Positions 42,020 through 49,420 of a stretch of DNA of 64,000 nt are shown here, one piece after another. The DNA is taken from assembly GCF_000203975.2 (NCBI RefSeq), contig NZ_AFCF02000001.1, forward strand, positions 813,783 to 877,782, given 5' to 3'. Numbering within the stretch: the first letter of the stretch is position 1; each line of letters begins with the position of its first letter. Both the position numbers and the translations under genes were made by a program. The notes beneath the pieces are model-generated. The model worked only from the letters and a program-made list of their open reading frames with translations, searched no databases and was not told the origin of the DNA. The stretch comes from Leisingera sp. ANG1 (lineage in GTDB: Bacteria; Pseudomonadota; Alphaproteobacteria; Rhodobacterales; Rhodobacteraceae).

Positions 42020-42778
42020 TCAGCTTGCGTAGTTGGAGCCTTCGTCGTCGAGAATCGCCTTCAGCTCCACCAGATGGCGCTCGGCCTGATCCGGGTAATC
42101 CTCCAATTCCTGCGCGGTTTTCTCGGCGATCTCGTCGCTCAAAACCCGCAGCTTCTGGCCGGTTTGCAGGGCGCGGATATAGGTCTCCGCGGCGCGTTCG
42201 AAATAGTAGAGCCGGTTGAAGGTGTCTGCGACGCTGTCGCCGATCACCAGCACCCCGTGGTTGCCCATGATCATCACCTTGACCTTCGGGTCGGTCAGCA
42301 TCGAGGCGCAGCGGGCGCCCTCGTCCTCAAACGCCAGCCCGCCGAAATCGCCATCCACCACATAGCGGTTGTAGAAGGTGGCTGTGTTCTGGTCGATCGG
42401 CGGCAGGGTGCTGTCGGCGAGACAGGCCAGAACGGTGGCGTGGATCGAATGCACATGCATCACGCAGCGCGCATGCGGGCACAGCCGGTGGATAGAGCCG
42501 TGCAGGCCCCAGGCGGTCGGGTCCGGCGCGTCGGGGCGGTCCATGGTCTTGGGGTCATTGGCATCCAGCAGCAGCAGGTCCGAGGCTTTAATGCGCCGGA
42601 AATGCGCCTGGTTGGGGTTCATCAGGAACTGGGTGCCATCGTCATTGACTGCCAGGCTGAAGTGGTTCGCCACGCCTTCGTGCATGTCCAGACGCTCGGT
42701 CCAGCGGAAGGCCGCGGCCATATCCACGCGCTCCTGCCAATGGGTGAGGTTCGGGCTGAGGTCCGCTTGTTTGTTCAT
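42020..42778 (-). CDS. Class II aldolase/adducin family protein
   Basis: A 252-aa zinc enzyme of the class II aldolase fold. EGVANHFSLAVNDDGTQFLMNP matches the substrate loop, the metal ligands lie in CVMHVHSIHATVLACL (two His) with a third His in MGNHGVLVIGDSV, and the catalytic Glu is near residue 45. Substrates in the family are sugar phosphates or related hydroxy compounds; none can be assigned. GGAGA precedes the ATG at 42778. The gene heads a two-gene operon with the membrane hydroxylase. Confidence 0.88.
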   Translation of the reverse strand: MNKQADLSPNLTHWQERVDMAAAFRWTERLDMHEGVANHFSLAVNDDGTQFLMNPNQAHFRRIKASDLLLLDANDPKTMDRPDAPDPTAWGLHGSIHRLCPHARCVMHVHSIHATVLACLADSTLPPIDQNTATFYNRYVVDGDFGGLAFEDEGARCASMLTDPKVKVMIMGNHGVLVIGDSVADTFNRLYYFERAAETYIRALQTGQKLRVLSDEIAEKTAQELEDYPDQAERHLVELKAILDDEGSNYAS

Positions 42779-42849
42779 TCTGGTCTCCAAATCCGCTTTC
42801 CCTAGTGGTGCCAGCCGCAATTCCTGCTGACAAACGATTGATTCAGCCG

Positions 42850-42876
42850 CTATGCATTAATTGAACTTATGCATAG
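42850..42876. promoter_or_regulatory. Inverted repeat in the LysR promoter
   Basis: CTATGCAT (42850-42857) and ATGCATAG (42869-42876) form a perfect 8-base inverted repeat with 11 bases between, a LysR-type box spacing. It lies just before the chosen LysR start and 72 bases from the aldolase start, so it may control both. Confidence 0.6.
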
Positions 42877-42886
42877 GTCATACATC

Positions 42887-43777
42887 ATGCCGTCATCCGG
42901 GTCCCCCTCCTCCTCCCTGCCCCCTCTCACCTGGCTGCGCGCCTTTGAGGCCAGCGCCCGGCACCTGTCGTTCACCCGCGCCGCGGCGGAGCTGAACCTG
43001 ACGCAATCGGCGATCAGCCAGCATGTGCGCAGCCTGGAGAACTTCCTGGGCCGGGAGCTGTTCATCCGCAAAACCCGGGCGCTGGAACTCAGTGAGGCCG
43101 GGGCGAATTACATGCCGATTGTGCGCGAAGCCTTTGACCTCATTGCTGCGGGCACCCAGGCCTTCACCGGCGGCGATCAGGGGCGGCATCTGGTCTTGCA
43201 GTGCAACATGGCGTTCTCAGTCTTCTGGCTGTCGCCGCGGCTGCCGCGGCTTTACGAGAGGTTCCCCTGGCTGGTGCTGAACATCGTGACCCCGATCTGG
43301 GATCCGGAACGGCACGCCAGTTCCGCCGGGACCGAAATCCGCTTTGGCCGCCCGAATGACATGTCGGCGGCGGCGGTGCGGCTGACCTATGACCGGTTCT
43401 ACCCGGTCTGCGCGCCAGGGTATCAGGATGGCAAAGTGGACTTCAATTCCGCCACACTGCTGGATTGTGCCGGCGTAACAGGGTCCTGGGGGGCGTGGTT
43501 CAAGTCGCAGGATCTGCCGTTTGAGCGCAACCATGAGGTCAACCTCGCCTCAACTTACGTGATCGCCATGACCGCAGCGGTGAACGGCGCGGGCATGGCG
43601 ATGTCGCATGACACGCTGGCGGAAGGGCTGCTGGAGAGCGGGCAGCTTGTCCGGGCCAGCGATCACTCGGCGGAACTGCTGGAAAACTATTTTCTGATGC
43701 CGCCGCCCAGCCATGCCAGCACCCCGGCATCGCGGGCGTTTCTGGAGTGGCTGGTGGGGGAACTGCCGCCCGTTTAG
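42887..43777 (+). CDS. LysR family regulator (GcvA-like)
   Basis: A 296-aa regulator. Residues about 12-72 form the winged helix (LTWLRAFEASARHLSFTRAAAELNLTQSAISQHVRSLENFLGRELFIRKTRALELSEAG). The co-inducer domain follows, of the GcvA-like type that ends in ELLENYFLMPPPSH. The ATG at 42887 is preferred: the ATG at 42869 falls inside the inverted repeat and has no ribosome site. It is divergent from the aldolase-hydroxylase operon, its probable target. Confidence 0.9.
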   Translation: MPSSGSPSSSLPPLTWLRAFEASARHLSFTRAAAELNLTQSAISQHVRSLENFLGRELFIRKTRALELSEAGANYMPIVREAFDLIAAGTQAFTGGDQGRHLVLQCNMAFSVFWLSPRLPRLYERFPWLVLNIVTPIWDPERHASSAGTEIRFGRPNDMSAAAVRLTYDRFYPVCAPGYQDGKVDFNSATLLDCAGVTGSWGAWFKSQDLPFERNHEVNLASTYVIAMTAAVNGAGMAMSHDTLAEGLLESGQLVRASDHSAELLENYFLMPPPSHASTPASRAFLEWLVGELPPV

Positions 43778-43887
43778 GAAGCCGGCCCGGCTGATTGCCA
43801 CTTTCAAGTTTTTCCAACAAGTCCTGAAGAATGTGCGCAATCCGCCCGCGACTTGCGCCATTCCCGCCATGCTGCTAAACGCGCGAC

Positions 43888-43922
43888 ACCGGTCGCAGCC
43901 TACCCGGTCACCAAAACAAGGG
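43888..43922 (+). promoter_or_regulatory. PreQ1-I riboswitch controlling queCDEF
   Basis: ACCGG (43888-43892), a loop TCGCAGCCTAC (43893-43903), CCGGT (43904-43908) and the tail CACCAAAACAAGGG (43909-43922) match the compact preQ1-I H-type pseudoknot; the loop start TCGCAG and the tail AACAAAACAAGGG-like end are near-identical to the well-studied Tte aptamer. The AAGGG at its end is also the ribosome site for queC (ATG at 43930), so binding of preQ1 would hide it and lower translation. Confidence 0.9.
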
Positions 43923-43929
43923 TTCAAAA

Positions 43930-44631
43930 ATGAAAACTATCGTTATCTGCTCGGGCGGGCTGGATTCCGTTTCGCTTGCCCATATGGTCGCTGAAGAACA
44001 TCAGCTGACCCGTCTTGTCTCCTTTGACTACGGCCAGCGCCACAAGAAGGAACTGGACTATGCCGCCGCCGCAGCCAAGCGGCTGGGTGTGCCGCATGAC
44101 ATCATCGACATGAGGGGTATCGGCGCCGCGCTTTCCGGCTCGGCGCTCACCGATGACATCGACGTGCCGGACGGACACTACGAAGAAGAGACCATGAAGG
44201 TCACCGTGGTGCCGAACCGCAACGCGATCATGCTGACCATCGCCTATGGCATTGCCGCTGCAAACGGCGACGAGGCCGTGGCAACGGCGGTGCATGGCGG
44301 GGATCACTTCATCTATCCGGACTGCCGCCCGGCCTTTACCGAGGCGTTTGACGCCATGCAGCGCGCGGCGCTGGACGGCTATGCCGACGTGCGGCTTTAC
44401 ACCCCGTTTGTGCACCGCACCAAGGGCGACATCGTGACTGCGGGCGCCAAGCACAACACGCCCTTTGCCGAGACCTGGTCCTGCTACAAAGGCGGCGACA
44501 AGCATTGCGGGCGCTGCGGCACCTGCGTGGAACGGCGAGAGGCCTTCCATCTGGCCGGTGTCGAGGATCCAACAGACTATGCCGACCCGGAGTTCTGGAA
44601 AGCGGCAATTGCTGCCAAGGACGGCGCCTGA
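43930..44631 (+). CDS. queC: 7-cyano-7-deazaguanine (preQ0) synthase
   Basis: A 233-aa ATP-dependent enzyme that turns 7-carboxy-7-deazaguanine into preQ0 for queuosine in tRNA. SGGLDSVSLAHM is the PP-loop, and the zinc site is CYKGGDKHCGRCGTC near the C-terminus. VVPNRNAIMLTIAYGIAAANG is also typical. Translation start lies seven bases after the riboswitch tail AAGGG. The stop overlaps queD as TGATG. Confidence 0.97.
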   Translation: MKTIVICSGGLDSVSLAHMVAEEHQLTRLVSFDYGQRHKKELDYAAAAAKRLGVPHDIIDMRGIGAALSGSALTDDIDVPDGHYEEETMKVTVVPNRNAIMLTIAYGIAAANGDEAVATAVHGGDHFIYPDCRPAFTEAFDAMQRAALDGYADVRLYTPFVHRTKGDIVTAGAKHNTPFAETWSCYKGGDKHCGRCGTCVERREAFHLAGVEDPTDYADPEFWKAAIAAKDGA

Positions 44632-44984
44632 TGTTCCGGATCACCAAGGAGTTCCATTTCTCCGCATCGCACCAGTTGACCCATCTGCCTTCCGATCACC
44701 AGTGTGCCCGGCTGCACGGCCATAACTATGTCGTGGTGGTGGAACTGGCGGCGAAGGAGCTGAACAGTGACGGCTTTGTGCGCGACTATCACGAGTTGAA
44801 GCCGCTGAAGGACTACATCGACGGGACGTTCGATCACCGGCACCTGAACGATGTGCTAGACGGGCATTCGACTGCGGAGAACATGGCCAGGCATTTCTAC
44901 GACTGGTGCCACGCGCGCTGGCCGGAAGTATCTGCTGTGAAGGTTTCCGAAACCCCGAAAACCTGGGCAGAGTACCGGCCATGA
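44631..44984 (+). CDS. queD: 6-carboxytetrahydropterin synthase
   Basis: A 117-aa enzyme that makes 6-carboxytetrahydropterin from dihydroneopterin triphosphate, the first committed queuosine step. Zinc ligands are His14, His29 and His31 and the catalytic Cys is Cys25 ([11 protein letters not shown]); FDHRHLND holds the catalytic Asp-His pair. Length is normal for the bacterial form. It starts in the queC stop (TGATG) and ends in the queE start (ATGA). Confidence 0.97.
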   Translation: MFRITKEFHFSASHQLTHLPSDHQCARLHGHNYVVVVELAAKELNSDGFVRDYHELKPLKDYIDGTFDHRHLNDVLDGHSTAENMARHFYDWCHARWPEVSAVKVSETPKTWAEYRP

Positions 44985-45691
44985 CGACTTTGCGCATCGC
45001 GGAAATCTTCGGCCCCACGATCCAGGGCGAAGGCGCCCTGATCGGGGAGCCCACGGTATTTGTACGCGCCGGCGGCTGCGATTACCGCTGCTCCTGGTGC
45101 GACAGCATGCATGCGGTCGACAGCGCCTATCGCCACGACTGGGCGGTGATGGCGCCCGAAGAAGTTATGGCCGAAGTGCGCCGACTGTCCGGCGGCAAGC
45201 CGCTGACCGTCTCGATCTCCGGCGGCAACCCGGCAATCCAGGATTTCGCACCGGTGATTGCCTACGGCAAGGCCGAGGGCTACCGGTTTGCCTGCGAGAC
45301 CCAAGGATCGGTCAGCAAACCCTGGTTTGCAGATCTGGATACGCTGGTGCTCAGCCCCAAGCCGCCCTCCAGCGGCGAAACCGTGGACTGGAAAGCATTT
45401 GACCAATGCCTTGAGGCGGCACAGGGCTGCGGCCAGGCGGTGATGAAGATCGTGATCTTCGACGACAAGGATTACGCTTGGGCCAAGGCCGCGGCTGAGC
45501 GCCATCCGGAATTGCCGCTGTACCTGCAGCCCGGCAACCCGGAGGTCGACCCGGAACAGCCCGTCGATCTGAACCAGGCCACCGAACGCCTTTTGTGGCT
45601 GATTGAAAAAGTGACCGGCGACGGCTGGTTCACCCCCCGCGTCCTCCCGCAGCTGCATGTGCTGGTCTGGGGCAACAAGCGCGGCGTCTGA
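44981..45691 (+). CDS. queE: 7-carboxy-7-deazaguanine synthase (radical SAM)
   Basis: A 236-aa radical SAM enzyme that contracts the pterin ring to 7-carboxy-7-deazaguanine. The [4Fe-4S] cysteines are Cys33, Cys37 and Cys40 in [29 protein letters not shown] precedes it and SISGGNPA follows, all QueE-type. The start is the ATG that overlaps the queD stop. A 16-base gap separates it from queF. Confidence 0.96.
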   Translation: MTTLRIAEIFGPTIQGEGALIGEPTVFVRAGGCDYRCSWCDSMHAVDSAYRHDWAVMAPEEVMAEVRRLSGGKPLTVSISGGNPAIQDFAPVIAYGKAEGYRFACETQGSVSKPWFADLDTLVLSPKPPSSGETVDWKAFDQCLEAAQGCGQAVMKIVIFDDKDYAWAKAAAERHPELPLYLQPGNPEVDPEQPVDLNQATERLLWLIEKVTGDGWFTPRVLPQLHVLVWGNKRGV

Positions 45692-45707
45692 ACATAGGAA
45701 CCCTGCT

Positions 45708-46172
45708 ATGTCTGATAGCATCTACAGCAATCTGAAACAGCTGGGCGGCGACACCATCGTGCCGCAAAGCCCAGAACAGGCGGAACTGGAGCGGGTGCAG
45801 AACCCGCAAGCAGACGTGGCCTACAACGTGCGCTTCACCGCGCCGGAGTTCACTTCGCTCTGCCCGATGACCGGCCAGCCGGACTTTGCCCATCTGGTGA
45901 TCGACTATGTGCCGGGCGAGTGGCTGGTGGAGAGCAAGTCGCTGAAGCTGTTCCTCACCTCTTTCCGCAACCACGGCGCCTTTCATGAGGATTGCACGGT
46001 CTCCATCGCCCGCCGCCTGGCCGATTTCCTGGAGCCGAAATGGCTGCGTATCGGCGGCTACTGGTACCCGCGCGGCGGCATTCCGATTGATGTGTTCTGG
46101 CAGACCGGCCCGATGCCCGAGGGCGTCTGGATTCCCGACCAGGGCGTGCCACCCTACCGCGGCCGCGGCTGA
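45708..46172 (+). CDS. queF: NADPH-dependent preQ0 reductase
   Basis: A 154-aa unimodular (YkvM-type) reductase that converts the nitrile preQ0 to preQ1. The catalytic Cys52 lies in [13 protein letters not shown] with the proton donor Asp59, and [21 protein letters not shown] is the NADPH-binding QueF motif. [18 protein letters not shown] is the usual N-terminal block. It completes a four-gene path whose product preQ1 closes the riboswitch upstream of queC. A terminator follows. Confidence 0.97.
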   Translation: MSDSIYSNLKQLGGDTIVPQSPEQAELERVQNPQADVAYNVRFTAPEFTSLCPMTGQPDFAHLVIDYVPGEWLVESKSLKLFLTSFRNHGAFHEDCTVSIARRLADFLEPKWLRIGGYWYPRGGIPIDVFWQTGPMPEGVWIPDQGVPPYRGRG

Positions 46173-46201
46173 CACAACCTTGAGACCTCATCGCACGGAT
46201 C

Positions 46202-46230
46202 AGCCCGACAGAAGCACTGCCGGGCTTTTT
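46202..46230 (+). terminator. Rho-independent terminator of queCDEF
   Basis: AGCCCG pairs with CGGGCT around a 13-base loop (with an inner CA/TG pair) and is followed by TTTTTCTTT. Confidence 0.85.
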
Positions 46231-46365
46231 CTTTGAAAACAATCCCTACTGCCGCTTGCCTACGGCATTTCGCAAAACATCACCCTCGCACAGAAGTAAA
46301 CAAATTACCGCAAAAGTGGTTAAGATTTTAATCAAATCGCACTCTGTAGCGGTGTCAGCGGGCAA

Positions 46366-46381
46366 TCCGGGATATCCCGGA
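46366..46381. promoter_or_regulatory. Perfect palindrome upstream of the GNAT-like gene
   Basis: TCCGGGATATCCCGGA is a perfect 16-base palindrome 27 bases before the ATG at 46409. A weaker inverted repeat, GATTT-N5-AAATC, lies at 46324-46338. The rest of 46231-46408 is A/T-rich promoter-like sequence. Confidence 0.6.
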
Positions 46382-46408
46382 ATGTACTATTTGTGACGGG
46401 GGAACTTG

Positions 46409-47095
46409 ATGAACGCACTTGATTTGGGGAAAACGCTGTCGGTCTATTTGCAGGCGCTTTCGCAGGCCGGGCTGCAGGTTGAAATGTTCACGGATTTCGA
46501 GAAGGTTCCGGAAGCCGCCGCCACAACGGGACGCCAATTCCAGATGCCGGGCTTTGCCATCGAACGGGCTGACCACACCGAAAACTCTGCTTTCTGGCTG
46601 TTTCTGAAGGACGGCGACAGCTACATCGGCGGTGCGGCGTCGATGCTGCAGGATCTAGGCCGGGAGACATTGGCAGAGTATTTGCTGCGCACCTCGCGGC
46701 ACCAGTTTCCCAACGATGCCGGCGGCGGCGTCGAAAGCGTGGCAGAGCCGCTGGCGCGCGAAGTGCGTGGGCGGCTGGCCTATGTGGGTGAGCTGACCTT
46801 TCTGCCCGGCCACCGCGGACGGCGGGCGGAACGGCTGGCGCCGTTCATGCGGATCTTTCTGATACTGGCAATCCAGAAATGGGATGTGGACTGGATTTAC
46901 GCCTTCATCCCCGACCGCCACATGCAGGCGCGGCTGGACCTTGTCTATGGCTTCACCCGGGCGATCCCCCGGGCGCAAAAGTGGCGCGACCCGGAACCGG
47001 AGGTGCGCAGCAGCACCGAATGGTTCGTCGGCGCGCCCCGGCTGGAGATGGAGCATATGCTGCAGAGCGACCTAGCCGGTTTTGATGTCCTGTGA
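46409..47095 (+). CDS. GNAT-like acyltransferase of unknown role
   Basis: A 228-aa protein with no family I can name with confidence. YVGELTFLPGHRGRRAERLAPFMRIFLILAIQKWDVDWIYAFIPDRHMQARLDLVYGF (residues about 124-181) resembles the core of a GNAT fold, with the R/G-rich stretch as an acyl-CoA-binding loop. The N-terminal half is unrecognised. GGGGGAAC precedes the ATG; a TTG lies one codon before. The last 24 bases overlap the tail of a convergent regulator gene. A GNAT function is inference. Confidence 0.65.
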   Translation: MNALDLGKTLSVYLQALSQAGLQVEMFTDFEKVPEAAATTGRQFQMPGFAIERADHTENSAFWLFLKDGDSYIGGAASMLQDLGRETLAEYLLRTSRHQFPNDAGGGVESVAEPLAREVRGRLAYVGELTFLPGHRGRRAERLAPFMRIFLILAIQKWDVDWIYAFIPDRHMQARLDLVYGFTRAIPRAQKWRDPEPEVRSSTEWFVGAPRLEMEHMLQSDLAGFDVL

Positions 47096-47842
47096 AAAGT
47101 TAACCACCAGCAGCTTGCCGTCAGGCAGGTAGACCGGCGCCAGCACCCGGCGGTACTGGCGGGTAAAGCGGCGCCCGTTCAGCAGTTTCACATCCAGCGA
47201 GGGATGGGTAATCACCGGCTCACCCCGGCTGATGGCTTCGCTGTGGGCCATCACCAGATCGGCGTTCACCTTGTCGCTGAAGCCATTGAGTGTGCTGCGC
47301 AGCTGGTTGCTGTCGGAAACTTCAAAGCAGATCGAGGCGAGGCTGGCTGGACCGGAGCGGATCGGCTGTATCCGGTTTTGTTCCGCATCCGGCGGGTCGA
47401 ACATGTCGACCGCATGCTGCAACCGGTCAAACCCTTCCAGGCGGCCGCTGTTGGCGAACCACCAGTCCAGGAAATCCTGCAGCGACACATCGCAGCCGCT
47501 GTATTGGCGGGTTCTCGCGGCGGCCTGCAGCCGGGTATTGAGAATCTCAAACGCCTTCACGGCAGCCGCGTCAGCGCGGATATCCGGCAGCAGTTCCAGC
47601 CCCGAGGTCTCGGAAGAGAAGTAGTGGAACGACACCCCAAGCCCGCGCGCCAGCGCATCCAGCGTGCTCCAGCCGATCTCGCGCTCATGCTTCAGCGCGC
47701 TGTTGAAGGTGCCATAGGGGATGCCGCACTTCAGCGCCGCCTGCCGGTTGGACAGGTTCATATCCTCCAGTAGGGCCGAAATTTTCTCGTGGATGAGCGC
47801 CATATGTGCCGGATCTTTCACATTCCGCGAAACATCTTGCAT
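47072..47842 (-). CDS. XRE-type regulator with a PAS-like sensor domain
   Basis: A 256-aa protein. Residues about 18-65 look like a lambda-repressor-type helix-turn-helix (LLEDMNLSNRQAALKCGIPYGTFNSALKHEREIGWSTLDALARGLGVSFHYF). A helical middle follows, and residues about 165-250 resemble a PAS fold (DLVMAHSEAISRGEPVITHPSLDVKLLNGRRFTRQYRRVLAPVYLPDGKLLVVNF). Starts at 47842 or 47866 are possible; neither has a clear ribosome site. Its 3' end overlaps the GNAT-like gene, suggesting a functional pair. Confidence 0.75.
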   Translation of the reverse strand: MQDVSRNVKDPAHMALIHEKISALLEDMNLSNRQAALKCGIPYGTFNSALKHEREIGWSTLDALARGLGVSFHYFSSETSGLELLPDIRADAAAVKAFEILNTRLQAAARTRQYSGCDVSLQDFLDWWFANSGRLEGFDRLQHAVDMFDPPDAEQNRIQPIRSGPASLASICFEVSDSNQLRSTLNGFSDKVNADLVMAHSEAISRGEPVITHPSLDVKLLNGRRFTRQYRRVLAPVYLPDGKLLVVNFSQDIKTG

Positions 47843-47975
47843 AAAATCATCGTCACAGCAACGCAAAGTCAGCGCGAGCAGGCGATACGCCGCGAAATGG
47901 CTGGCAGTCCTCCGCGTTGCGCGGGGACGTGCCGAAGGTGCCCTCAGGACATCGCCGCAATCTAGTTGAGAGAGC

Positions 47976-48061
47976 TGGTGCGGACGGCGGGACTCGAACC
48001 CGCACGGCCATACGGCCAGGAGATTTTAAGTCTCCGGTGTCTACCATTCCACCACGTCCGC
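47976..48061 (-). tRNA. tRNA-Leu (anticodon UAA)
   Basis: Read leftwards the sequence starts GCGGACG, which pairs with CGTCCGC at the end; the anticodon loop is CTTAAAA between GGAGA and TCTCC, giving TAA (Leu). A long variable arm (TGGCCGTATGGCCG) and the GGTTCGAGTCC T-loop are present. Discriminator A and an encoded CCA (47976-47978) complete it. Confidence 0.97.
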
Positions 48062-48170
48062 ACACAGGCGCCGGATCGCGGCACCTTGGACGCAGGTCTA
48101 GCCTCCTGATTTCACGCGGACAATGTGTTTTCGGTCAGACCGGCAAAAATTTCGCGCAGAGCGGGCAGTG

Positions 48171-48761
48171 CTACAACTCCACATCTTCCGCCCCTAGCGG
48201 CGCCAGCGGCCCGCCGGGCTCTGCCAGATAGCGTTCCGGCAGCCAGGGATTGAGCTTCAGCGCTGCCGCCAGGGCTTCGCGCGCTTCCTCCAGCCGGGAC
48301 AGACCATAAAGCGATAGCGCCCGCCCGCTCATGGCGGCGATATGGCGTGGCGACAGGTCCAAGGCCCGGTCCAGATCCGTCAGGGCCGCGGCGAAATCCC
48401 TGCGCAGGTAATGCACAAAGGCGCGCTGGTTGTAGCCCTCGGCATAGTCCGGGCAATAGGAAATCAGCTGGTCGAAGTCCGCAAGCGCGCCGAGGAAATC
48501 GAAGGCGGAGCGCTTGGTCATGCCGCGGTCGAGCATGGCCTGCGCCTGCGCATTTGGCGCATCAGCCCAATATTCCCACATCCGGTTGGCGATTTCCCGC
48601 GCCTGGGTTTCACTTTCTGCGTCCTGCACCTCTTCCATCAGCGCCTCCAGCGGGGTGCTGTGGTCAGGCGCATCAGGGCAGTCCGATGCCTGCGCCGGAA
48701 AAGCCGCGGCGGTGAGAGCCGCGGCAAGTGCAAACGGTGGGCGAAACAAGACAAGAAACAT
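48171..48761 (-). CDS. Exported tetratricopeptide-repeat protein
   Basis: A 196-aa protein with a signal peptide (about 1-25: FLVLFRPPFALAAALTAAAFPAQA) and TPR-like helices in residues about 75-175 (FLGALADFDQLISYCPDYAEGYNQRAFVHYLRRDFAAALTDLDRALDLSPRHIAAMSGRALSLYGLSRLEEAREALAAALKLNP). This is a periplasmic protein-interaction scaffold; the partner is unknown. The ATG at 48761 starts the signal peptide; an in-frame ATG at 48794 would lengthen it. Confidence 0.85.
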   Translation of the reverse strand: MFLVLFRPPFALAAALTAAAFPAQASDCPDAPDHSTPLEALMEEVQDAESETQAREIANRMWEYWADAPNAQAQAMLDRGMTKRSAFDFLGALADFDQLISYCPDYAEGYNQRAFVHYLRRDFAAALTDLDRALDLSPRHIAAMSGRALSLYGLSRLEEAREALAAALKLNPWLPERYLAEPGGPLAPLGAEDVEL

Positions 48762-48824
48762 GCCCCATGCTCGCACAATTGCAGTTTCAATCAAGTCAAC
48801 TGGCCGTGCGATCCTGCCCCGACC

Positions 48825-49295
48825 CTACAACGGCCCCAGCGCGCCGTCTTCCTTGACTGCCTGCATCGCCACATAGGTGGAGGTAGATGCCACATGCGGC
48901 AGCGAAGAGATCTTCTCTCCCAGCACCGCACGGTAATCCGTCATGGAGCGGGTGCGGACCTTCAGCAGGTAGTCGAAATGCGAGGCCATCATATGCGCCT
49001 GCTCGATCTCTGGCAGCCGCGCCACCGCGGCGTTGAACTTGGCCAGCGCCGCCTCGCGGGTGTCGTCCAGCTTGACCTCGACAAAGGCCACATGATCGAG
49101 CCCCAGCCGGATCGGGTCGACCAGGGCGCGGTAGCCGGTGATGATCCCCTCCGCCTCCAGCCGCTTGAGCCGGGTCTGGGTCGGGGTTTTCGACAGTCCG
49201 ATCCGGCGCGCGAGATCGGCGATGGAGATGCGGCCATCCTCGCTCAGGACGTTCAGAATCGCCCGGTCGTAGCGATCAAGATCAACAGAGTTCAT
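48825..49295 (-). CDS. putR: Lrp/AsnC family regulator, probable activator of putA
   Basis: A 156-aa regulator. Residues about 5-65 carry the winged helix (LDRYDRAILNVLSEDGRISIADLARRIGLSKTPTQTRLKRLEAEGIITGYRA) and about 70-150 the RAM effector domain (HVAFVEVKL...LLKVRTRSMTDYRAVLGEKISSLPHV). It is divergent from putA across 125 bases. In alphaproteobacteria that have a PutA without its own DNA-binding domain, such a neighbour (PutR) activates putA with proline. The symbol follows this context. Confidence 0.88.
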   Translation of the reverse strand: MNSVDLDRYDRAILNVLSEDGRISIADLARRIGLSKTPTQTRLKRLEAEGIITGYRALVDPIRLGLDHVAFVEVKLDDTREAALAKFNAAVARLPEIEQAHMMASHFDYLLKVRTRSMTDYRAVLGEKISSLPHVASTSTYVAMQAVKEDGALGPL

Positions 49296-49420
49296 TTGGA
49301 CTTTCCGGAGTTAACTTTTCACTCATTTGACCTGCAAGTATCACATCTTCAGGCGATTGTCCTTTCAGAAAGGGTGTACTCTTAACAAAAGCCCTGCACA
49401 CCTTTTGTGGAGTTCCCCGC

